This document shows positions 24,982 to 38,089 of a DNA stretch of 64,000 bases, in pieces. Origin of the DNA: Microplitis mediator (lineage: Eukaryota > Arthropoda > Insecta > Hymenoptera > Braconidae); assembly GCF_029852145.1 (NCBI RefSeq), contig NC_079970.1:6200001-6264000 (forward strand), in the 5' to 3' direction. Numbering within the stretch: position 1 is the stretch's first letter; each line of letters starts with the position of its first letter. The position numbers and the translations under genes are program-made. The notes beneath the pieces were generated by a model, which was not told where the DNA came from, ran no database searches, and saw only the letters and a list, made by a program, of their open reading frames with translations.

Positions 24982-27900
24982 ATGCCGGAACAGAGCAACG
25001 ACTATAGAGTCGTGGTATTTGGAGCCGGTGGAGTTGGTAAAAGTTCGTTGGTATTACGTTTTGTGAAAGGAACTTTTCGCGAATCTTATATACCAACTAT
25101 TGAAGACACTTATAGACAGGTACTTTTTTAGTTTTATACTTTTATTACGTTTATACTCGAATTAAAAACAAAAAACACTGGAAAATATTACATTGGAAAA
25201 ATTTTACTGGTGAAAAAAATTATTAAATATAGGGGAGGAAGGGGCAAGACGGGGTACTTACGGAAATACAAAGTAAAAAAATAAAATTTTAATTTTTTGG
25301 CAAAATGGGGTACCCCGAAAAAGGTGAAAAATTTCTGGATATTAAATAAATTTGATTAAATTAAATTTTTTTGAAAGTAATTTACATCAAAAGAAATTAA
25401 ATTTTATATAATTACTGGGTGCAAAGGAAGAAAAAAAAAATTTTAATAGTTTTTATCATGAACCAAAAATATTTTTCGACTGACACTCGATTTTTGAAAA
25501 AGTTCAAAATAATGCTCAATAAATAAGACTTTCTTTAAGAATAAAATTTTTCGATATCTCGCTCAGTTTTTGAGAAAAATGGATTTCGAGAAAAAGGCGA
25601 TTTTTTCAACAAAATGAAATATTTCATAGATTTTAATATCTTCAATTTTTTTGTATTTTTTTCCGGAAAGTGCGTTTAAAGATAAAAATTTTGAAAAAAA
25701 AAAACGTCTGAATAAGTCCATTCTTCAAGAAGTTATAGCTATTTAAAAAAAAGTTTTATTTCTTCGAGTTCTACTAGAATTCGCGATCATTTGGTGGCGC
25801 CACAAAAATCGTAGACTTCCCCAAAAGTGATTTTGGATTTTTTAATAATCAAACTTTTTTTATAAAATTTTTGAGGTACCCCTCCCTCCCCTATGTAAAA
25901 TAAAACTTTGAAATCCATATTTTTTGTAAAAAAAATTACAACATTTTCGGTCTGAATTTGAATCTAATTTCCAAGTAACAAATTTTTTCTCAATAAATAT
26001 CAGAACTTATTAAAAAAATTAATCCCTCATTCTTATTGATTACTTTTCACTCATGTACAAAATAACAAAAGTCATAAGCCACGAAAATTCGATGACTAAT
26101 AATAAAATCTGCCCACATGAGTAAACCTCCAGTAAAATTTTTCCGGTCGTTTTATTTAATATCCACCCACTCATACATTTTATTATTAATTTTTACCATC
26201 GGAATTACTGTTAATATTCATACTCAAATTACAAACTTTTATTTGAACTCATATATTCATAGCTCTAAATAACTCGCTGATTTATATTTATATTTATATT
26301 TAATGTACTTATGAATATATTTATGAAGCAGCAGAGTGTCAGAGGGAGTATAAAAACTTTTAGTCCCGTTTATTCATAATTCAATGCTACGGGACAGGGA
26401 AAATATTTAAGGCTGATGACCCGTTGAGGGTCGAAGAACCAAACTCGAGTACTCAAACGAGTCTGCCTGATACTACAATAATGTACATATAGTAGACACA
26501 TTGTCACTGTAATATAAACTGTGTACTACTACTGTGTATCCCCTGTCTCTAGCTCTGGTACTCCAGCTCTAGCCCATTGTTTTCTATTCTTTAAATTTTT
26601 TATAAACAACTTTTTAAATAATTAAATAGCTGAATATGGGTAAACTGGCTTGGGATCTGTGCTGTGTACGTCTATGCGACGTGTGTGCTCTCTACACATC
26701 GTTGTCGTCTATTTACTCACACAAACAACGACACACTTAAATTTTATTTGTTGCTCGAATGGATGAAAATATTTACCGACACTCGTTTTTATTCATACGT
26801 TAATTCAACACCACTCCAGTATAAATAAAATTATTTTTATCGTTCAAATAAACAAATCAATAAAATATCTTTATCCTCAATACTTTTTATCGACTAAAAT
26901 AATCAAGGACTCGGTGTTATTTTAAAAAAAAAAATCATTTATTTTATGTCAACTAAATAAATATACGATGATATAGAGCTCAGTTGTCTGGTTTTCATCT
27001 TCCATTACTGATTCACATTTAAATTTTTAACTCCTTATCTTAAGTTAGCACTTGGCGCTAGATAAAAAATTAAAAAATATTAAAATTAAATAGTCTGTTA
27101 AATTCTTATTCTTGTTTTATCGATCGACTTTACCAATATACCGGTAAATTTATCTCTCTCTAGCAGTACATCATCGGGATTCCCATGCGGCACATATATC
27201 TACTGCAGAATTGTGCAGTTGCTTGTAGATATATATCTACTGAGAGCCGGAAATGTAGCCTCGTTTTTACTCGTCTCTCCACACCATCCCTTGCACACCC
27301 TCTATAGCCGATCCCTGTACCGTGATGTTCATCATCTCTTTTCCGGCAAACTCAATTTTCTTCCATCCGAGCAAAGCGCTGACAGTGTGAGGCAAAACAC
27401 TCGATACGAGTAAATTACAAAACACAAATAAAACAACAGCAATAATAATAGACGCGACAAATAAACAGAGTGGAGTTTAAAAAAAAAAAAACAATTATAC
27501 AATTGTAGGTGATAAGCTGTAATAAAAATATATGCACACTTCAAATAACGGATACAACCGGGTCCCACCAGTTTCCTGCTATGCAGCGGCTTTCGATAAG
27601 TAAAGGTCACGCATTCATCCTGGTGTACTCGGTCTGCTCGCGGCAAAGCCTAGAAGAATTACGGCCAATCTGGGCAGTGATACGGGAGCTTAAGGGTCAG
27701 GATATTTCCCAAATACCGATAATGCTGGTAAGCACGTTAACCCAACGTTAAATTAAGTCAGGTAGAAGATGAGTATATATATATATATATACATACACGG
27801 AGAGAAATGTCATGCTGTTATTTAATGTAATTATAACTTTGCCGTATAGTATTTAATCCACGATAATCAAAGTAAAGTAAATTTGATTGTCATGTAGTAA

Positions 27901-30900
27901 ATTCTCATATGTTTATACTGCAAAAACTCGCGAGTGAAGTTGGAGTGATTGTGGATTTTATTTAAATCTGAATTTACTCCGTCATTCGGAGTTTAAAAAA
28001 TTACTTCGCATAGGGAGTAAATAGGGAGTTTGTTTTTTCAGATGAGTGATTTCGGAGTGATCGGGATTTTATTTAAATCCGCATTTACTCTGATTCGGAG
28101 TTTAAATATTGAAATAAACTCCGCTTTGGAGTAAATTTCACTCCGAGGAAATTAAATAAATAAACAGTCATCCGATCCGCATTCACTTCGGAAATTTTTC
28201 GCGGTGTATGGTAATGAGTCCTATGCTGTTAACTACACGGAAAAAACAATATAGTAGTGGCTACTCCCTGGGATAGTACTGAGTACTTTCTGTGAAAAAA
28301 AAAATTTCAGAGAGTATTGTATGCTATTTAGACTATCCACTACTATCTAGACTATATTCACTACTGCCCGAAATTTTTTTTTCACAGAAAATACTCAGTA
28401 CACAGTTGAAAATTTTGTGTTCTTGTATAAAAATTCAATGGTTAAATATTTTGTCAATTATTTGACACCATCAAGTGTAAGTTTAACTAAAGTTTAATGT
28501 GTTAAACTAATACAAAAAATTGAGTGGACCGTTTGGGACATGTGATTTGTGTTAAATTTAACACAAATTTTTCAACTGTGTACTATCCCAGAGAGTAGCA
28601 ACTACTACATTGTTTTTTCCATGTACTTGTTTTCAAGTATTTCTTATTTTTATATTCAGTAAAAAAAATACTATATATAAATAAACATACAATAGTTAGG
28701 TCTACACTGTAAAAAGAGCGGTGTTAAAAATGGACTCGTTTTAACTCCGCCGGGTGTAAAAATGAAATTACACCGGTGTTAAAAATACCGGTGTTAAGTC
28801 GGGGTAACCGGTGTAAAAGCGGAGTAAAACCGGTGTAAAAGCGGGGTAACAGGTGTAAAAGTGGAGTAATGTCGGTGTAAAAGCGGGGTAAATTGCGTCC
28901 GCTTGGAGTATTAACTTTAAAGATTATAAAACACAAAAAATGTCAGTTCTTTATGAAAATTAATAAAAAATATCATTTATTAACAAGTATAGTAATCGAG
29001 TAAGTAAAAATATTCACAAAGTAAAATATTTTAACACCGGTAAAGAATATTTACACCGGTGACGGCGTTATTTTAACACCGGTACTGAATATTTACACCA
29101 GTGGTGGCGTTATTTTCACACCGCTTTCGGGGGTAAATTTAACACCGATAATTTTAACACCTACACCGCTTGGACTTACCCCGGTGATTTTTTACAGTGT
29201 ATGCATAGTAATGGTTATACATCGCGGAAATGAGCATATTACGTTCTTATAGCAACACGCAGAAAATTTTTTAGTAAAAATTACCTAAAAAGTTTGACAT
29301 TGTGAGGACATGTAGTAAACACCTAAATCTTTTATATGCACATTGTAAAATATAGTACTCGATAACATGGATATGAAGTGCGGTCTCTAGTAACAACAGT
29401 AAAAATTTAATTACTGGCTAGATGTCCTCACAGTACTAAACTTTGTGGGTAATTTTTATTAAAACATTATCTGCGTGTACGAATTACTTTACTGTCCGCA
29501 TGAAAATACCATATATGATGAATATATATGGAAAAATATATAATCAATGTGGGAGTAGCATATAAGTGGCCAAAAACGATATGTATTTTCTTATATATAA
29601 TATAGTAATTTTGAATATAATTAATTATATACGTAAGTTTATAAGTTAATACATGTATTATATATATTTATAATCATATATGTAAACTTATAAGTTAGCA
29701 CATATATGTATTACATATATTGATAATTATATATGTAAATTTGTAAGCTAGCACACATATATTTTATTTATTTTTACATATATAGAGAGACTTATATGGT
29801 TCTATATATCGAAAAATATACAAAAATTTATAAAGTTAAATACATGGTACATATATCGTGCCACATAATGATGAATTATATATGTATTCTTATTTGTTTC
29901 CATATATAAATAACATTTATTTTTGAATATATGAAAATTATAAGTTTTCAGATATATAAATAATATATTGAAGTTATACGGAAATATATAAAATCATATA
30001 AGAGAAAACATATATAGAAATATAATAAAATCGGCCAAAATCTATATATAGTTCTGTATAAGATTTCATGTATTGTCACATATATATTTATATCTGTAAC
30101 ATATATATTTTTTAATATACGTTTACCATAAATGATATTTTCATGCGGGTGTTAAAAGGACATCAAACAAAAAAATTAATTACTGTGCTGCAGTGTAATT
30201 GCTATGCTCGTAAAAAAATACTAATTATACTTTTTAAATCAGATAGGAATATTTACTATAAATTTTTCTCCATGTAAGTATATATATTAATATGTTGAGG
30301 AGGAATAGAAGAGAAAGAGGAGATGCCAAGGTAAATGGTGATTAATTGATAATTGATAATTGATAATTGACGTTAATGGCAATGATGGAGAAAATAGAGT
30401 GAGATGACTAGACGTGTCGATACCACTCAACTTTGTAATGGCCTCAAACTCCCTCGTACCCGCAGATAGACTAGACCGCAGACCTAGACTTAGACTAACT
30501 AGACTACTCTGCTATGCTCTACACTGACATGTCTCTACACTACCCATGACTCTTACTGCTATATATATGTATATATTTATGAATATACATGGATGTGTCA
30601 ATCACTTATATTTCTATTGTCTTCCAGTAAGTCCATGCATGTACATAAATATATAAATATAAGCTCGAGCTTCTCAAAGACGAGGCAACTTTTATCGGTG
30701 TAGATAAGTTGCCTTTGTTTTATATAAGCGACTATTGACAAACTTCTTTGTATATACTTATACCCTCGGAAAATACATTTGTTGTATTCGAGACGTATTT
30801 GTTAAGTACTTTGGTACGGTATTCATTATTTTGTTTATTTATTTGAATATTTATAGACCACTAGAAGTTAATTTTATTTCTGTATGTTTTCATAGATGGA

Positions 30901-32040
30901 CTGAGTTAAGACGGATAATCTCTTGTTTTCATATTAATTTAATGTATGTTAAGCTCAAATAGACGGAGATAAATAATGATAATAATTTTAAATTAAATTA
31001 AAGTTTAGTTGTTTTGAGTTTTGTGTGATTTTTTAAAATATTTTTCCGGCTTAAAATTATTTTGTTTAAAAAAACTTGAGGACTACTCAAGTCTTCTGTA
31101 AAAAATTGGGATCGATTTCGGAGTGATCTGGATTATTTTTGGATCCCCATTTACTCTGACCCGGAGTTTGAATTTCAAAATAAACTCCCTTTGGAGTAAA
31201 TTTCACTCCGAGAAATTAAATAAATAAACAGTAATTTACTCCGGATTTATTCCGCGTTCACTCCGAAAATTTTTTACGGTAAATAAAAATAAAATAATTT
31301 TCGGTAAAATAAAAGTGATAAAAATTTTTTATTAATTTAAATGAAATAATTGAAGGATTATACTTTGTAAAGTTTATATTTTAATTAAAAAAGTTTAATT
31401 TACATTTCATATTATGGTTTTAATCCGCAGTATTACATTTAGAAGATGATACTCATATTAAAAAAAAGTTCATGTGAATATTTAATATATACAAGATATC
31501 ATATTTTTTTTAGTATTTTATTTAAAGTACCGCTCAATTATAATAATTAAAAAACAAAAACCAGGTCAAGTTGCTACGAATGTTAAAGTTCTTTTTTTTT
31601 TAAATTTAAAAAAACCAAAGGTTAATATCACGAGTTGAGGGCACTCTCTCCTTTCATTTCCTCCTCTTCTATATACTCATTCAAAGTCTATTCATCCAAT
31701 AGCTTTTTAATGTATGTATATATATATATATACGAACCTATATATCTATACATGTATAGACTAAAATATTGATGTAGACGTATGGCGTGATGTTGATTCT
31801 TGACAGGTCGGCAACAAGTGCGATGAAAGCCCTTCAGTACGCGAAGTATCAATGAGCGAGGGTGCGGCCGAGGCTGCTAATTGGGGCTGTGGATTTCTTG
31901 AGACCTCTGCCAAGACTAATCACAACGTTAATGCACTTTTCCGCGATCTTCTTACCCTCGAGAAGAATCGCTCGGTCTCATTACAGCCGGTGCAGAGCAA
32001 CAACGCGATAAGCCTTAAGGAAAAATGTGCCGTTATGTAA
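24982..32040 (+). CDS. DIRAS2: DIRAS-family Ras-like small GTPase (3 exons)
   Basis: Exons 24982-25119, 27509-27727 and 31807-32040 are all phase 0 and encode 196 aa (46+73+77), matching the roughly 199 aa of DIRAS proteins. G1 is GAGGVGKSS at residues 14-22. Switch I contains ESYIPTIEDTY. G3 is DTTGS at 61-65, so the Ras catalytic Gln is replaced by Ser, as is typical of DIRAS. G4 is NKCD at 122-125 and G5 is ETSAK at 151-155. The C-terminal CAVM is a CAAX prenylation box, implying membrane attachment. DIRAS proteins have low GTPase activity and are mainly mostly GTP-bound; vertebrate members restrain Ras/Rap signalling. Introns are 2.4 kb and 4.1 kb and are full of TIR elements. The gene symbol is by family resemblance; an insect name was not assigned. 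Confidence 0.95.
25226..25893. mobile_element. TIR element in DIRAS intron 1
   Basis: The TATAGGGGAGG end is matched by an inverted CCTCCCCTAT end. Inside is a GGGGCAAGACGGGGTAC / GGGGTACCCC block shared with the element at 9067-9535. Confidence 0.7.
27919..28206. mobile_element. GGAGTGAAT-word TIR element
   Basis: CTGCAAAAACTCGCG and the inverted CGCGGTG ends lie next to TA. The interior repeats GGAGTGAT and ACTCCG words on both strands. Confidence 0.6.
28236..28623. mobile_element. TIR element CACGGAAAAAACAATATAG with a nested element
   Basis: TA flanks lie at 28234-28235 and 28624-28625. The interior repeats GGATAGTACTGAGTA words. A CACAGTTGAAAATTTTG element (28401-28580, TA-flanked) is inserted in it, and removing it restores CAGTACTATCCC. 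Confidence 0.8.
28705..29199. mobile_element. ACCGGTGTTAAAAT-word TIR element, TA-flanked (495 bp)
   Basis: The left end CACTGTAAAAAGAGCGG and right end (inverted CACTGTAAAAAATCACCGG) are bounded by TA (28703-28704, 29200-29201). The same family, opposite orientation, is at 43065-43621. ORFs inside are repeat translations. Confidence 0.85.
29256..29477. mobile_element. 222-bp MITE with about 55-bp TIRs
   Basis: Both ends read CACGCAGA(A/T)AAT inward to GTGAGGACAT in inverted orientation. Nothing is encoded. Confidence 0.75.
29496..30148. mobile_element. CCGCATGAAAATA-ended element with ATATGTAAACTTATAAG words
   Basis: The terminal inverted repeats start CCGCATGAAAATA. The 650-bp interior is built from variants of one AT-rich word containing TATATGTAAACTTATAAGTT. 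It lies 18 bp from the MITE at 29256-29477 in DIRAS intron 2. Confidence 0.7.
31093..31280. mobile_element. GGAGTGAAT-word TIR element in DIRAS intron 2
   Basis: CTGTAAAAAATT and the inverted AATTTTTTACGG ends surround GGAGTAAATTTCACTCC words. It is a short relative of 2-1480 and 27919-28206. Confidence 0.65.
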
Positions 32041-32273
32041 ATTTATTATTAAAAATTATTACTATTAATATTACTATTAGTATTTAATTAATTAAATAAT
32101 TCAATTCATTCATTAAATACTTATTGAATTTTATTGGCTTGTAAGTATTACTAAAATTAATTACTTTAGGTCATGGTGTCATGAAATTAATTATCACTTT
32201 GAATTTCATGTCTATCCATTAGGTCGTGAACTATTTTATTTTAAATAAAATATATAAAATTTTATTTTCTATA

Positions 32274-32740
32274 CTAGAAAAGAGTGGTGTTAAAATAAAA
32301 TAACACCGGTGTACGCGGTGTTAAAATCGGTGTAAAACAAAATTCCACGTATAGAAATTAGAAAAAAAAATGTATTATTCAACACCGAAAAATATTTTAA
32401 CACAGGGAAATTTTTTTAACACCATTTCCGGTGTTGAAATTTAACACCTACGGCGCCTGGACTTACTCCGATTTTTTTTACAGTGTATATTTTAATTAAT
32501 AATTTACAAGCACAAAATTAGAAAAGACCGGTGTTGAAATAAAATAACACCGGTGTACGCGGTGTTAAAATCGGTGTAAAAAAATTTCATGTATAGATAT
32601 TAGAAAAAAAAATGTATTATTCAACACCGAACAATATTTTAACACGCAGAAACGTTTTTAACACCGTTTTCGGTGTTGAAATTTAACACCGAAAATTTTA
32701 ACACCCACACCGCCTGGACTTACCCCGGTTTTTTGTTATA
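32274..32740 (+). repeat. Tandem duplication (about 244-bp unit) of an ACCGGTGTTAAAAT element plus flank
   Basis: Unit 1 starts GAAAAGAGTGG at 32277 and unit 2 GAAAAGACCGG at 32521. Each carries the element and the same flank (ATTTTAATTAATAATTTACA then AGCACAAAAT). It lies 0.25 kb after the DIRAS stop, possibly within its 3' UTR. Confidence 0.75.
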
Positions 32741-33311
32741 GTGTAGATTTTAATTAATAATTTACAAGCACAAAATAAGCGTACAAATATTTTTATTTAA
32801 AAAAATTGTTTTTTATTTTAATTAAATTTATATTTTATAGATATATTATTATTATTTTTATTGTAATGTACATGATAAAAAATTATGTGGTCTTTTATTG
32901 TTAACACGAGAAAAAAATTTAATATCGTTTACGATCTGATGGCATCGCACATATGAAAAAAAAAAAAATAATAATAATAATAAATAAATCGGACGACACA
33001 CGACGCAACCGTCCGTTCTGTAATTATTTAACTGACATTGTGTAGCACAAAATAAACCGAGAATTGTTTTTATTGAACTGCGCTTGTATTTTTACTGATG
33101 ACGAATACAATTGTCTGTAGATTTTATTGTTAAAAGTTATTGGTAGTTGCTACGTGTAAATGCTATTTCCATTTATTTTATCCAAGACCAATTTACGATT
33201 TAACGCTCGAGTTATTTTAAAGTTAATGAATATAAATTAAATATAAATTCAAATCGGTTTTGTGTCGCTCGATTTACAATGTAAAAATTTTTAAATAAAT
33301 CAGTGCGATTG

Positions 33312-33343
<32 letters not shown>

Positions 33344-33985
33344 AATGAATAATTTACTAGGGAAAAATATAAAATAGATGCAGTGTAGATCGCTCGATAT
33401 TATATAATAAGAATCGATTTAACTAAAGGTATACTATAAAAATAAAAAAAGATTTATTTAGTTACTATTATTGGAAATTTATTATCAGATAACTGAATTA
33501 TTATTGTTATAATTAATGAATTAATATGATTTATAAACAATAAAGCCAGCTGTGAACACAACGCACGACAACTCAGACTTAATTTATATATCTCATAGCA
33601 ATTATTATCTCTATAGCAATTCAATTTACAATGATTTTATTAAATTTAATTGATTACAGATTTCCACTGAATATATTGTCAGTCATATTCAGGCACACAT
33701 ATAGTACATTATAATTATTATTACTGTAAAGAAATAATTATATTAATATTTGTATTAAATAATGAATAATAATAATAATTGATAAATAGTAATTATATCA
33801 TACACAACGATAATGAAACGTTTTATAAACGCACAAGTAAATACACAACACGATAATTGTTGAATAACTGTGATTCTAAAAAAAAAAAAAAAAAAAAAAT
33901 ATGTATATTTAAGTCTGAGTCGTCGATTTGATTTTTAAAAACTATCGTAATTTTTGTTTTTTCTATTTGTGGAAAATAATGATTT
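32741..33985. other. DIRAS 3' flank and AT-rich intergenic DNA
   Basis: No gene was recognised. AATAAA motifs (for example near 33051) are possible poly(A) signals but unremarkable in such AT-rich DNA. Confidence 0.35.
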
Positions 33986-35128
33986 CCGGCAGAAATTACT
34001 CAGATATGAATAAAAACGCTTTAGTATCAGATATTAATTCATATATGATCATGTGTGATCATAAATTATCATACGTGGTTCTATGTGATCAAATGCGGTC
34101 CATGTGTGACCATACGCGGTCATATGTGATATGTGGTCATATATGATCGATGTGGTCACAGATGATCATATTTCTAAATACGAAATGCATAGAATTGATA
34201 ATGAATTACTAAAATTATCTTATCTGATCATATATGATCATACGTGGTCATGTGTGATCATATGTGGTCATATATGATCGATGTGGTCACATATGATCAT
34301 ATATAATCAAGAAGATCACATTTGTAAATATATGAAACCGTTGAATTGATAATAGATTATAAAAATTATCTTATCTGCTCATATATGATCATACGCAGTC
34401 ATATGTGATCATATGTGGTCATATATGATCGATATGGTCACATATGATCATATATAATCCAGTAGATCATATTTGTAAATATATCAATCTATAGAATCGA
34501 TAATAATTTCTAAAAATTATCTTATCTGATCATATATGATCATACGTGGTCATCTGTGATCATATGTGAACATATATGATCCATAAGATCATATTTGTGA
34601 AAATATGAATCCATAGAGTTGATAAAAAATTATAAAAGTTATCCTATATGATCATATATGATTCTGCATCCCCATAATTGAATGTATATAACTATTAATA
34701 AACAGAGACGATCATATATAATAAAATTTGTTTATATATGATCTTACATGATCAGATAGGACTATTTGTTTATGTTATCAGCTAAAATATTGATCCTTTT
34801 TGATTAAATATCAACAGATATAATTATATATTCTCATATCTGACTGTGCATGTAAACCATATACAGGTATTGTCATATATAATGATTTTTGTTAATATAC
34901 GACTCTATATGATCGGATAGAGTCATAATAATGAATATATGAACATTAACAGCTGATTAGATACTAAAATAATATTATATGATCATATATGAATATGTAT
35001 GACCATATATATCCACATATATCCACCCATTCTGATATATGAACATCTCATTTATAATTATGTTCATTCATATATGATCAGATACGACCATTTCTTGTAT
35101 ATGATCATATCTGAGTACTTTTTTTCGG
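33986..35128. mobile_element. 1.1-kb TIR element made of GATCATATATGATCATACG words
   Basis: The ends match in inverted orientation over ACTCAGATATGA, preceded by CCG. Between them, dozens of variants of TGATCATATGTGGTCATA run in both orientations (the word is nearly its own reverse complement). No coding sequence or uniform period was seen. Confidence 0.75.
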
Positions 35129-36527
35129 TTATCATTGTCGTGATTACCTACAAAAATTAAACAAGAGCTTCTAAAATGCAATATCAGCTATACAAAAATA
35201 TATAATAATTATATGTAATTTTATTTTTCATCCGTGCAGAGAATTAATTAAAACTCTAAGTAAATTAAATAAATAAATAAATAATATAATGCGATTAATA
35301 TTATAATTAATAAAATTGTTATGAGGTTGGTTTTTGTTGAATAGTTGTAAGATTTTTGTAATGATGCTATTAGAATTTATTGTGTGAAAAATAATTATAT
35401 AACGAATTAACTCGCGATTTAGGGACTAAATGAGAGAGAAGAGTAAATTGTGTGTAAATGAACATAATGTAGAATTTATTTTACAAGTTATAGTAATTTA
35501 AATTAAGCAAATTATCGTGGTAATAGAGAGTGATTGATAATAAATTATCAAAATAAAAAATAGTAGTTATTAATGTGATACCTAGTGATTCAAGTAGTAA
35601 ATATTATTCAAACCATTAAATCGTAACTAAATATAAATTTACATTAATTACGTATTCCAGACTTTCTCGTTTCGTAGTTTCAATCTTTAAATATCGTTTA
35701 CAGAGTAAATCATTTTGAATATTTTTTTTTTTTCGCGGGTAAATTCACAAAGTTTATTGCCCGTATTTAGATTCAGTGATGCAGTTAAATAATTTTCATG
35801 AATGATCAAAGAAAAATGTAAATTTAATTTAAGTGAAGAAGCAGTAGAAAATATATATTTTTTCTACTCTCAAGCTTCAACTTTCATACAATTGAAATGG
35901 TAATAAATGAAGAAAAAATATAAAAGTTCAAACGTATTACAGTTGAATTGGATAAAGTTTGCGCAATGAATAAAAGTTGTTTGGAGGGAAACTTTTTTCT
36001 TTACTTTGAATTTAAACAGTTGTATTATCAATTATAATTAAAATATCCGTTAGTTTTTTTTTAATTAATGTTTTGCTACTAGACTAATTAAATGTAAATA
36101 TTCGTTAATGAAAAAATTCTTAATTATTTTATGACCTAATATGAGAAGCAAAAATTTATTCAAGTAAATTATGACTCAACTGTGTCATAAAAAAAATTAA
36201 AATTAAAAATAGAAGAATTGCAAATTTTTACTTGAAGATTTATTAGTCAAAACTTATTACATTATTTAAATGGGAATCCATTTAATTAAATTTCGAACAC
36301 TTGTCATAAAATATCAGTATGTTTTTTTTTCATGTCGCGAAATAACTGTAAAATAAAAACACTTTTATCAATATTTTAAAAAATTACTTACGAGAAAGTC
36401 TTTGATTTAAACAAACGTTTTTAACTTAAAGCATATCGATGACAATGAATTATCGATTATTGACTAAACAAATACTTGGCATATCTGCTGTAGAAAATAA
36501 TATACAAATAAACTCTTCATATATACA
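35129..36527. other. AT-rich intergenic DNA
   Basis: No gene or clear element was recognised. Confidence 0.4.
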
Positions 36528-37322
36528 TTAGACTGTGTCAAATAAAATTAATACTTTTTTTTTCGGTCCCATACGAAAATTACGTTGACTGTAACAAAAA
36601 AAAATTAGGTCTCCGAGTCAATTACAAAACGCGCGCTCGCTTAAATAAAATTTCCCATTTAGAAACCATGGAAAAATTTTTTTAAACTGAAATTTTATAA
36701 CTCGTTAACGGAACAATAAATTAAAATGACTATAAATTTGAACTTAAGCTTGAATAACTTTTGAACGGTTCGATTTATCAAAAAATTATAAGAGATTTTT
36801 TTTGTAGAGCATTAAATTATCTACAAAAATGTGTTCTGGTCGTTTCAATTTATCAATCTGTTAACGAGTCATAAAATTTCAAAGTTAAAAAAAATTTATG
36901 ATCCTGAAGTTAACAGACAATTACTAATTTTCTTATTTTTTTTCTTTTTTTCAACAAATCAATTACAAAAATAAAAAACTAAAAAAATGCACATGTAGAA
37001 AATAAAAAAAAACTATTGATGCAATTTTTTAAGTATTTTTTTTTTCAATCTATCGTTTGGAAAATAATCCAAAAGTTATTAGACGTCAGCTGACTTCAGT
37101 ATCATAAAAATTGTCCCATGTTTTTTAAATGGGACAATTTTATTTAAGCGAGCGCGCGTTTGGTAACTGAGCTGCAGGGCCCAACTTGCCACCCAATTTT
37201 TTGATATCCCGCCAAGAAAATTTAAAATTTTCAAAAAAAACGGAAGTTATTTTCTATTACATTCAACGTAATATTCGTGAGGGACCGAAAAAAATCGATT
37301 TTATTTGGAACAGTCTCATATA
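36528..37322. mobile_element. Second copy of the long-TIR foldback element, with MITE A inside
   Basis: The ends match those of 3624-4415 (TTAGAC, TTTCGGTCCC, GAAAATTACG, GCGCGCTCGCTTAAAT). A MITE A copy is inserted at about 36898-37107. Confidence 0.75.
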
Positions 37323-38089
37323 TATTATAACACTGAAAATATTTGAAAAGTTTAAATAAATTTCTCATCATATATTAATAACGTATTTAGATAATAAATT
37401 AAAATAATTAAATATAAATACGTGAATATATTTTTGAGTAATTTTATTTTTAAAATTAAAAATTTTCATTTTTAAAAATTTATTAACAGATAATGTTGAT
37501 AGAAAAAAAAAAATGATATATACATATATATATATCGGCGCGTTGAATAAGTGATAGAAATATAAAGGGAAAGTAAATAAAATAAAAAATAAGGAATAGA
37601 AGAAGAAAGAGGAAATGAGAAAAGGCGAAAAAGAAGAAATACTAATGTTTATTTCATTTAGTATCGATTATTAATGTCTATTAAATAAATTGATTAATCG
37701 TTAATATAAAGAATAAATTAAATACATATCTCTATTGGGTATTCTGCGACATGATTATGACAATGACCATTATTAATACGTGATAAAAACAAAGTAAAAA
37801 TAAATTTAAATGACTGTAAGAATCTGATAAGAGTAAGGGTGTACTGTGTATGAATTAATAAACGACTAAGCAGAAGCAATTTAAATAAAATACATAAAGA
37901 AAGATTTAAATATGTACTAAAAAAAAGTATAATAATTTCTGATTTTTCGGGGCCAATTGGAGTGAGGTGAGCGTGAGATTCACGCGTTAAATTTATTGTA
38001 AAAGCGCGCCGAATTTAAAATTTATTTATTTATTTTTTTTTTAAATGAGTGTGAATGTAGCAGACATGAGACAATTTATAATTTTGAAG

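Noticed and set aside
33986..35128. CRISPR-like or satellite array of GATCATAT words
   Set aside because: There are no constant repeat/spacer units or fixed period, the words occur in both orientations, and TIRs bound the block. The genome is eukaryotic.
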